DNA of 64,000 nucleotides from Chloroflexota bacterium (GTDB taxonomy: Bacteria > Chloroflexota > Dehalococcoidia > Lucifugimonadales > Lucifugimonadaceae). Location of the stretch: the NCBI GenBank assembly GCA_024275195.1, contig JAJRZP010000160.1, forward strand, positions 1 through 64,000. The letters run 5' to 3'. Below, in pieces: positions 57,676 to 64,000 of the stretch. The position numbers were made by a program, and so were the translations under genes. The notes beneath the pieces were generated by a model that did no database searches, was not told where the DNA came from, and worked only from the letters and a program-made list of their open reading frames with translations. Each line of letters starts with the position of its first letter. The stretch's first letter is position 1.

Positions 57676-58716
57676 TTGCCCCCACCACAATCCTCAAAAC
57701 AACGTCCAGTTCTTTACGGCGGCCAGGCGGTCATCGAAGGGGTAATGATCCGAGGTCAGTCGCGCGCAGCACTGGCAGTGCGACGACCGGATGGCATCAT
57801 CATCCGTCGGTCGATTCCACTCGAAAGCTGGGCCAACTCATCGCTTCGGCGAGTCTTCTTGTTGAGGGGAGTGCTGGTACTGCTCGAAACTCTGCTCGTT
57901 GGAATGAAGTCGCTAACGATCTCAGCCAACGAGGCAGCCACGGACGAAAACCCTGAAGAAGACCAACAGATTTCATCGCTGGCGATGGCATCGCTGTTGA
58001 CCGTCTCGCTGGTGTTAGGAGTTGTCATATTCTTCCTGATACCCGTGTTAGTATCTCGTCTGGTTGAGAATGCTGGGGCCAACAATTTCTTTGCCAACTT
58101 AGTCGAGGGAGGGATTCGCCTCGTTCTGTTCATAGGCTACGTTTATGCGATTGGCAAAATGAACGATATCAAGCGTGTTTTTGGCTACCACGGCGCCGAG
58201 CACATGGTCGTACACGCACATGAGGCGCGCGAGCCGCTAACAGTCGAATCGGTTCGGCGGTTCCCGCCGGCTCACCCACGTTGCGGGACGTCATTCCTGA
58301 TGACCGTTGTTATCGTGTCGATAATTATGTTCATGTTCTTCCCGCGGGATCCGTTCTGGTTTCTCGTGGCCTCCAGAATCGTCCTGGTTCCCATCATTGC
58401 TGGCATAAGTTATGAGCTAATTCGGTACGCGGGTACCCACCAGAACAATCTCTGGATACGCCTGTTCAACTCACCGAACATCCTGCTGCAAGATCTGACC
58501 ACACGTGAGCCCGATGAAGGAATGATGGAAGTCGCAATCACTGCCATCGAGTACGCAATCGCAATGGATGAAAAGCGAGCGACACCAAGCGATGACGTGT
58601 CCGAATTGTCGTCCACCCCGTTTATACCCCTCGGTGCCACCTCCGCAACCATCGACGACGATGCGGAACCATCGATCGATCCACCACCACCACCACCACA
58701 GCTACCCGGGGGCTAG
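57676..58716 (+). CDS. DUF1385 domain-containing membrane protein
   Basis: LYGGQAVIEGVMIRGQSRAALAVRRPDG; YHGAEHMVVHAHEA; RFPPAHPRCGTSFL. The track start 57601 lies upstream of and through the rpmE terminator; TTG at 57676 (or a later ATG) is more plausible. Confidence 0.88.
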   Translation: MPPPQSSKQRPVLYGGQAVIEGVMIRGQSRAALAVRRPDGIIIRRSIPLESWANSSLRRVFLLRGVLVLLETLLVGMKSLTISANEAATDENPEEDQQISSLAMASLLTVSLVLGVVIFFLIPVLVSRLVENAGANNFFANLVEGGIRLVLFIGYVYAIGKMNDIKRVFGYHGAEHMVVHAHEAREPLTVESVRRFPPAHPRCGTSFLMTVVIVSIIMFMFFPRDPFWFLVASRIVLVPIIAGISYELIRYAGTHQNNLWIRLFNSPNILLQDLTTREPDEGMMEVAITAIEYAIAMDEKRATPSDDVSELSSTPFIPLGATSATIDDDAEPSIDPPPPPPQLPGG

Positions 58717-59339
58717 CCGCGTCTGCTGGCGAGAACTTCCCAGACTTTGTCGGCAGTCATGTCGAGGGATTTGAGCAGCACCATGCAGTGGTACAGCATG
58801 TCGCCCATTTCGTTGGCCACATCGTCTTGCGTTTGGCTCACCGCCGCGATAGCTGTCTCTCCCGCCTCTTCAACAATTTTCTGAGCTACACGCCCGGTGC
58901 CTTCATCAAGTAGCTGGACGGTGTACGAGCCCTCGGGTTTTTCTGTCGCCCGGTGCTTGATCACATCGATGAGTTCCTGAAGAACTCCGGGGCCGAGTTT
59001 TTCGTTTGATCCGCCGGATTCAAGTAACGCCGAATCAAGCACACCCGAATCGAAGCAAGATACGGCATCGGTGTGGCACGCAGGCCCAACGGGATTGACT
59101 TTTACTACGACAGCATCGCCATCGCAGTCTTGCTCGACCTCCACGACTTTCAGGTAGTTGCCGGAGGTTTCTCCCTTGTGCCACAACTCCTGCCGACTAC
59201 GGGAATAGAACCACACATCAGGGCCTTCAAGCGTACGCTTCAGCGCATCTTCGTTCATATACGCGTGCATCAAAACCCGACCGGAATCGGCGTCTTGAAC
59301 AATTGCTGCCAGCAATCCGCGATCATCGAACTGGATCAT
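58713..59339 (-). CDS. hisIE: Bifunctional phosphoribosyl-AMP cyclohydrolase / phosphoribosyl-ATP pyrophosphatase
   Basis: VLMHAYMNEDALKRTLEGPDVWFYSRSRQELWHKGETSGNYLKV; RATEKPEGSYTVQLLDEGTGRVAQKIVEEAGETAIAA. Confidence 0.96.
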   Translation of the reverse strand: MIQFDDRGLLAAIVQDADSGRVLMHAYMNEDALKRTLEGPDVWFYSRSRQELWHKGETSGNYLKVVEVEQDCDGDAVVVKVNPVGPACHTDAVSCFDSGVLDSALLESGGSNEKLGPGVLQELIDVIKHRATEKPEGSYTVQLLDEGTGRVAQKIVEEAGETAIAAVSQTQDDVANEMGDMLYHCMVLLKSLDMTADKVWEVLASRRG

Positions 59340-59444
59340 TTCGAACTTCCTCGTACCTGTACGCGTACCGTGTTAGGTAGAAGTTGACTACCTGAATGGT
59401 TTCTGAACAATATCTGATAGTACGGCAGTTCAACCTGCCGTGGC

Positions 59445-60188
59445 CTACCCGCCTATATGTTCGAGTATCCCTGAAAGCTCACGTAAATCAGTGATCTCGA
59501 TATCGGGTGCTGGCTCTCGATCTACTTCTTCGCCGTTGCGGTTTATCCACACCGTGGTCGCCCCGGCGCGATATCCACCCAACACATCATCGAATAGCTG
59601 ATCGCCCACGTACCAGACTTTTACGGGTTCGGTTCTCAGGCCTTCAAAGAGGTGTTCGAAGGCGGCAAGCGCTGGCTTGTACACCCCGGCTGACTGCGAA
59701 CTGGCCACGAAATCGAACTCCAGTCTTTCACTGGCGAGCAATGGCAGCAGACCTTCATCGTCGGCATTTGAGAACACGCCCAACTTGACCCGTCCTTTGA
59801 GAAGTTCCAATGCCTCGACAGTGTCGGGGTAAACAGGGCGATCAGTCATGTGCAGCGACGCCCGATCTCCGGCCGCCACCGCGTCCGCATCCAATCCCAT
59901 TTCGTCGAATACCTGTTGGAAGCACTCTGTCCATGCCTGACGGTACGATTTGAACGGTGGGCTATCGAATGGTCGGCCGAGATCAGTTCGAATTTTACGA
60001 AAATTTACTTCGTACTTACGCCATCTGGTCCAGAACTCCTCGGAGTCCATCGGAAGGTTCTGCGCCTCGATAATTTCACCGAAAGTAAGCTTCCAGTCGT
60101 CATGTGAGTTGTCGAACAACGTTCGATAACAGTCGAAAGCTATCGCCTCAGGTAGCTCGGGTTGTCCCGATCTCAAAGTTACCGCCAA
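59445..60188 (-). CDS. HAD superfamily hydrolase
   Basis: IAFDCYRTLFDN (DxxxT); LGVFSNADDEGLLPLL; VWYVGDQLFDDVLGGYRAGATTVWINR. Confidence 0.88.
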   Translation of the reverse strand: MAVTLRSGQPELPEAIAFDCYRTLFDNSHDDWKLTFGEIIEAQNLPMDSEEFWTRWRKYEVNFRKIRTDLGRPFDSPPFKSYRQAWTECFQQVFDEMGLDADAVAAGDRASLHMTDRPVYPDTVEALELLKGRVKLGVFSNADDEGLLPLLASERLEFDFVASSQSAGVYKPALAAFEHLFEGLRTEPVKVWYVGDQLFDDVLGGYRAGATTVWINRNGEEVDREPAPDIEITDLRELSGILEHIGG

Positions 60189-60191
60189 CGT

Positions 60192-60998
60192 CTAGACCTC
60201 CCGTACTGGAATCCCACGTTCCGCGAGATACGATTTGACCTCAGAGACCCGCAGTTCACCGAAGTGGAATAGTGATGCGGCAAGAACCGCGTCAGATTTA
60301 CCTTCAACTAGCGCGTCATAGAAATGATCAAGTTGCCCGGCGCCGCCACTTGCGATAACCGGAACGGTTACTGCTCTAGAGATAACCCGCAGTAGCTCAT
60401 TGTCGTAGCCGGATTTCTGTCCATCGGTGTCCATGCTCGTAACCAGTAGCTCACCCGCGCCCGACTCAGTCGCAAGCTTCGCCCATTTCACGGCATCCAG
60501 AGCAGTAGGCCGGCGACCACCGTGGGTCACGATTTGAAACAATGCTTCGGCAGGCACCTCACCGTATTTTTCGAAGTTGCCCAGAATCGGGTCATCGACT
60601 CGCTTGACGTCCATTGCAAGAACCACGCATTGCGAGCCGAACTCCTTTGCGCAGTCTTCAACAAGTCGAGGATTGGCAACTGCTGCCGAGTTGACCGAAA
60701 CCTTGTCGGCTCCGGCTTCGAGCATTTTGCGCATATCATCGACCGACCGGATCCCGCCGCCAACGGTTAAAGGAATGAATACTTCAGATGACACCTTCTC
60801 GACAACGTCGACCATAGTGTTGCGGGCATCTGACGATGCGGTGATGTCGAGAAAAACAAGTTCGTCGGCACCTTCTGCGTTGTAGAAAGCGGCAAGTTCG
60901 GCGGGGTCACCTGCATCTCGGATGTCGACAAAGCTGACACCCTTCACGACCCTACCGTGATCGACATCCAGACATGGAATGACGCGGCGCGTCAGCAT
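60192..60998 (-). CDS. hisF: Imidazole glycerol phosphate synthase cyclase subunit
   Basis: [55 protein letters not shown]. Confidence 0.97.
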   Translation of the reverse strand: MLTRRVIPCLDVDHGRVVKGVSFVDIRDAGDPAELAAFYNAEGADELVFLDITASSDARNTMVDVVEKVSSEVFIPLTVGGGIRSVDDMRKMLEAGADKVSVNSAAVANPRLVEDCAKEFGSQCVVLAMDVKRVDDPILGNFEKYGEVPAEALFQIVTHGGRRPTALDAVKWAKLATESGAGELLVTSMDTDGQKSGYDNELLRVISRAVTVPVIASGGAGQLDHFYDALVEGKSDAVLAASLFHFGELRVSEVKSYLAERGIPVREV

Positions 60999-61013
60999 CG
61001 TGGGTACTCCGGT

Positions 61014-61589
61014 CTACTTACGAGCGACGATGATGTATCGGTGTGGAGTTAGCTGTCGCGAGGTCAGTGTCGTGAATCCAAGTGCTTCAACCGCTTCCCG
61101 CATCTCTTGTTGCACCACCCGGTTTGACGCTGCCGGACCTACTACGGCTTTGCCTTCAATCGGCAACCACTCGACAATGGATATCCAGCCGGCCTTCTTG
61201 AGGAGTCGGGCTGCTTCTTTGATCAGCGTTTTCGGTCGGCTTGCTTCGTTCAGAACGCTGGAAAGTACGACACCATCGAGCGATGCATCGTCGAGTGGAA
61301 TCTGGTTCTCTTTTGACACGAGGGTTTTGATATTGCCAAGTCGAGCTGCTTTCCCCTGGATCTTCACGTGCTTCAGCATGGCTTCTTGCACGTCTACGGC
61401 ATAACACGTGCCCGCGTACAGGTATTTTGCGAGTGGAATGGTCAGCCAGCCCGGCCCGGAGCCGATGTCGGCCACCTTCTGATCGTTGTGAATCGGTACC
61501 AACGCAATCATCGATTGAGGGTCGTATGTCTCCTCAAGCTTCGGGTGCAGTAGAGCTTCTACTTTGTCTACTGAGGTTTTCGTTGGCAT
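61014..61589 (-). CDS. Class I SAM-dependent methyltransferase
   Basis: VADIGSGPGWLTIPLAKYLYAGTCYAVDVQEAMLKHVKIQ; LDGVVLSSVLNEASRPKTLIKEAARLLKKAGWISIVEW. Confidence 0.88.
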   Translation of the reverse strand: MPTKTSVDKVEALLHPKLEETYDPQSMIALVPIHNDQKVADIGSGPGWLTIPLAKYLYAGTCYAVDVQEAMLKHVKIQGKAARLGNIKTLVSKENQIPLDDASLDGVVLSSVLNEASRPKTLIKEAARLLKKAGWISIVEWLPIEGKAVVGPAASNRVVQQEMREAVEALGFTTLTSRQLTPHRYIIVARK

Positions 61590-61628
61590 TCGTGTCTTTT
61601 CCGTTCAAGCAGTATTGTCGTCCGGGAT

Positions 61629-62366
61629 TTATCCACCCGCGACGGTCATTTCGTCAATTGTTTCGATCGCGCGCTTTAAATCCAGCGCGCCAGAGTAGAT
61701 GGCCATGCCGGATATAGCGCCTTCCACACCCAGCTTCGCCAGTCCGACGAGGTCATCGATTGAGGCGATTCCACCAGCCACGATAACAGGATATCGCACG
61801 TTTTCGGATAGTTCGGCTACTGCGTCGAAATTTGGATGGGTCAATGTGCCATCCCGACTTGTATCCGTGTAGATAAAACGGCGCACACCCCGCTCGACCA
61901 TCCGCTCCGCAAGTTCGATGGCCGTAACATCCGACTGCTCCAGCCAGCCACGAGTTTGCACCATGCCGTCTTTAGCATCGATACCGACGATCACACACTC
62001 GGCTCCGAGTTCATCGACTGCTGCCTGAACTTCATCCGGTGCTTCAATAGCTGCCGTGCCAATAATGACACGATCCACACCCATGTCGATGAGGCGATGC
62101 GCTTCGGCTGCGTCTCGGACGCCGCCGCCGAGTTGTACAGGTATGTCGATAGCATCGATAATTGCTTCGATCGCGGCTGCGTTGCCACGAACGCCATCTC
62201 TGGCTCCATCGAGATCAACAACATGAATCCGGCGCGCACCCTGAGCAACCCAGCGCTTTGCGACAGCAGCCGGGTCACTGTCGAATATGGTCTCGCGTTC
62301 ATAGTCGCCCTGAGTAAGGCGCACGCAGTTTCCGTCCCGCAGGTCGATTGCTGGCAATATTTCCAT
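61629..62366 (-). CDS. hisA: Phosphoribosylformimino-5-aminoimidazole carboxamide ribotide isomerase
   Basis: MEILPAIDLRDGNCVRLTQGDYERETIFDSDP; IPVQLGGGVRD; YTDTSRDGTLTHPN. Confidence 0.96.
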   Translation of the reverse strand: MEILPAIDLRDGNCVRLTQGDYERETIFDSDPAAVAKRWVAQGARRIHVVDLDGARDGVRGNAAAIEAIIDAIDIPVQLGGGVRDAAEAHRLIDMGVDRVIIGTAAIEAPDEVQAAVDELGAECVIVGIDAKDGMVQTRGWLEQSDVTAIELAERMVERGVRRFIYTDTSRDGTLTHPNFDAVAELSENVRYPVIVAGGIASIDDLVGLAKLGVEGAISGMAIYSGALDLKRAIETIDEMTVAGG

Positions 62367-62374
62367 TTGGGTTG

Positions 62375-63067
62375 CTATTTCGTTCCGTTCGGACTACTCG
62401 ACATTGTCGCGGCGAGATCGAGAAAGTTCTTGTATATCTGGAGCCCCACTTCACCGCTTTTCTCGGGGTGGAACTGGGTTCCCACCACATTGCCTTGAGC
62501 AATGGCGGCACAGATTTCCACCCCGTAGTTAGTTGTAGCGGCTATCTCAGCACGTTTGTCGGGGACGCATCGGTAGGAGTGCACGAAGTAGAAATGTGAT
62601 CCCTGAGGAATTCCTCTGAACAACCGGTTGCGATTCTCTTCATCTTCAGTGAACTGAACCTCGTTCCACCCCATGTGCGGTACCTTCATTGCGAAGCCCA
62701 GATCGTCTGTCATACCGGTCGGAATCAGTTGCACTGTCCCCTCGACCAGGCCGAGTCCGGCAAGTTCGCCTTCTTCGGAGCTTTCGAACAGCACCTGCAA
62801 ACCCACGCATACACAGAGAAGCGGTTTCCCCGAGGCTGCAAACTCTTTTACAGGCTCGACCATCTTCAGTGTGTTGAGTGCCTTCATTACGGCGTCACTT
62901 GCGCCGACGCCAGGCAAAACGGCAGCATCAGCAGACGCCAACTCGGCAGGGTCACTCGTCACAACCGGGTCGGCTCCGACTTTACGCAACGCCTTCTCGA
63001 CACTGTGTACATTTGCTGCCCGCGTGTTGAGGACAACGATGCGGGGGTTGTTGTAATTCTCGGTCAA
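62375..63067 (-). CDS. hisH: Imidazole glycerol phosphate synthase glutaminase subunit
   Basis: AAVLPGVGASDAVMKAL; PLLCVCVGLQVLFESSEEG; VVGTQFHPEKSG. Confidence 0.95.
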   Translation of the reverse strand: MTENYNNPRIVVLNTRAANVHSVEKALRKVGADPVVTSDPAELASADAAVLPGVGASDAVMKALNTLKMVEPVKEFAASGKPLLCVCVGLQVLFESSEEGELAGLGLVEGTVQLIPTGMTDDLGFAMKVPHMGWNEVQFTEDEENRNRLFRGIPQGSHFYFVHSYRCVPDKRAEIAATTNYGVEICAAIAQGNVVGTQFHPEKSGEVGLQIYKNFLDLAATMSSSPNGTK

Positions 63068-63254
63068 TCAGGTGTTCCTGTGAAATTCTGGCAAAGAGGA
63101 GTTACTTATTTCGAAGTATCAATTGTAGTTCGAAATACATCCAATCACCGCTGTTAAAGACTTTACGCGAATTTTTTGCGCGAAAGTCAGTTACGCGCGA
63201 GAATAGACGGCGTAGCATGAGTAGAGTCAGAACTACCACAGCAGGTAAAAAACT

Positions 63255-63614
63255 ATGACGATGGCACCGGAACGTTCAGTACCGATCAATACGATTGAGA
63301 TTACTGAAAAAGCGGCCAGCAAGGTCAAGCAGTTTGCAGCCGACAAAGGTATGGAGAAATTCGGCCTGAAGGTCGCTGTAAAGGGTGGCGGTTGCTCGGG
63401 TTTGACGTACGTCCTCGACATCGTCGATGGTCCAGAGGCTGACGATAAACTCATCATGCACCACGGAGTCGAGGTCTATGTGCCGAAGAAGGCATTCGTG
63501 TTCCTCGCCGGGACTGTGCTCGATTTCTCAGATGGCCTGAATGGCAAGGGTTTTGAGTTCTCGAACCCCAATGCTGCACGAACTTGCGGCTGCGGCACAT
63601 CGTTCTCGGTCTAG
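63255..63614 (+). CDS. Iron-sulfur cluster assembly/insertion protein (IscA/ErpA family)
   Basis: ITEKAASKVKQFAADKG...VAVKGGGCSGLTYVLDI...FSNPNAARTCGCGTSFSV (C..CGC). Confidence 0.94.
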   Translation: MTMAPERSVPINTIEITEKAASKVKQFAADKGMEKFGLKVAVKGGGCSGLTYVLDIVDGPEADDKLIMHHGVEVYVPKKAFVFLAGTVLDFSDGLNGKGFEFSNPNAARTCGCGTSFSV

Positions 63615-63703
63615 CAGTTGTGTTGTCCGATTTGAACTGACTTTAGGTCGAACCTTTGCAATCAACAACAACTCTTCGAGCAGACCAGTCACAACAGGAC
63701 GCT

Positions 63704-64000
63704 ATGGTGAATGGGTGCGGTCTGTTTCGTTGGGGAAAATCGACGATCGTGCGGCACATCGGTCCTGATGCACTGGATTTGCTGCATCGTCTGACTACGA
63801 GAGACCTCCTGTGTGTTGCTCCGGGTCGTACTCGACGAACTGTACTCACATCAGATCGTGGCAGGGTAGTCGATGTTTTACTTGTGGCCCACGTTTCGAA
63901 CAATCAGTTGCTTCTTGTTTCTGATTCGGACGATCCCGACCGGACAGTCTCGGCTATCGATTACTACACCATCATCGCGGACGCACAACTTTCAGACGTC
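63704..64000 (+). CDS. YgfZ/GcvT-like folate-binding protein, N-terminal part (truncated by window end)
   Basis: My translation from ATG 63704: MVNGCGLFRWGKSTIVRHIGPDALDLLHRLTTRDLLCVAPGRTRRTVLTSDRGRVVDVLLVAHVSNNQLLLVSDSDDPDRTVSAIDYYTIIADAQLSDV. Confidence 0.75.
   Translation, partial: MVNGCGLFRWGKSTIVRHIGPDALDLLHRLTTRDLLCVAPGRTRRTVLTSDRGRVVDVLLVAHVSNNQLLLVSDSDDPDRTVSAIDYYTIIADAQLSDV

Noticed and set aside
58681-58705. CCA trinucleotide run near the DUF1385 gene end
   Set aside because: Short poly-Pro coding tract; no sign of a functional repeat array.
1-64000. CRISPR arrays, tRNA/rRNA genes, transposons, prophage or defence islands
   Set aside because: No direct-repeat arrays, tRNA-like cloverleafs, transposase, integrase or known defence genes were recognised by reading the ORFs and intergenic regions.

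Overview
The window is a gene-dense bacterial chromosome segment. Gene content (T-box leaders, DUF3090/SCO1664, two enolase-superfamily genes, EgtB/EgtD, MshA-like GT) suggests a Chloroflexota-like, possibly SAR202-like lineage; this is inference only. It carries mostly housekeeping and amino-acid biosynthesis genes: partial comEC and comEA; ilvE; glyA; rpsF-ssb-rpsR; hom-thrC; an ilvB-ilvN-ilvC-leuA-leuC-(DUF4328-like)-leuD-leuB run behind a T-box; cimA behind a second T-box; egtB-egtD; htpX with a PspAB-like gene; gyrA; rplU-rpmA-rpmE-DUF1385; and a split his cluster (hisH-hisA-MTase-hisF-HAD-hisIE). The strongest unusual signal is on the minus strand at 27302..28465. A DUF3179-type lipoprotein ORF is interrupted only by one in-frame TGA (28019..28021), exactly where family members have the first Cys of a CPxC motif (here U-P-I-C). 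A hairpin with a GGUCU apical loop follows immediately, so it is a candidate selenoprotein with a bacterial SECIS-like element. Other observations: T-box specifiers readable as CTC (Leu) and ATC (Ile), an S18 with a ~100-aa acidic tail, an SSB ending in LPW instead of LPF, a class-I glutamine amidotransferase-like protein lacking the catalytic Cys, and several strongly structured leaders. No tRNA, rRNA, CRISPR array or transposon was recognised.
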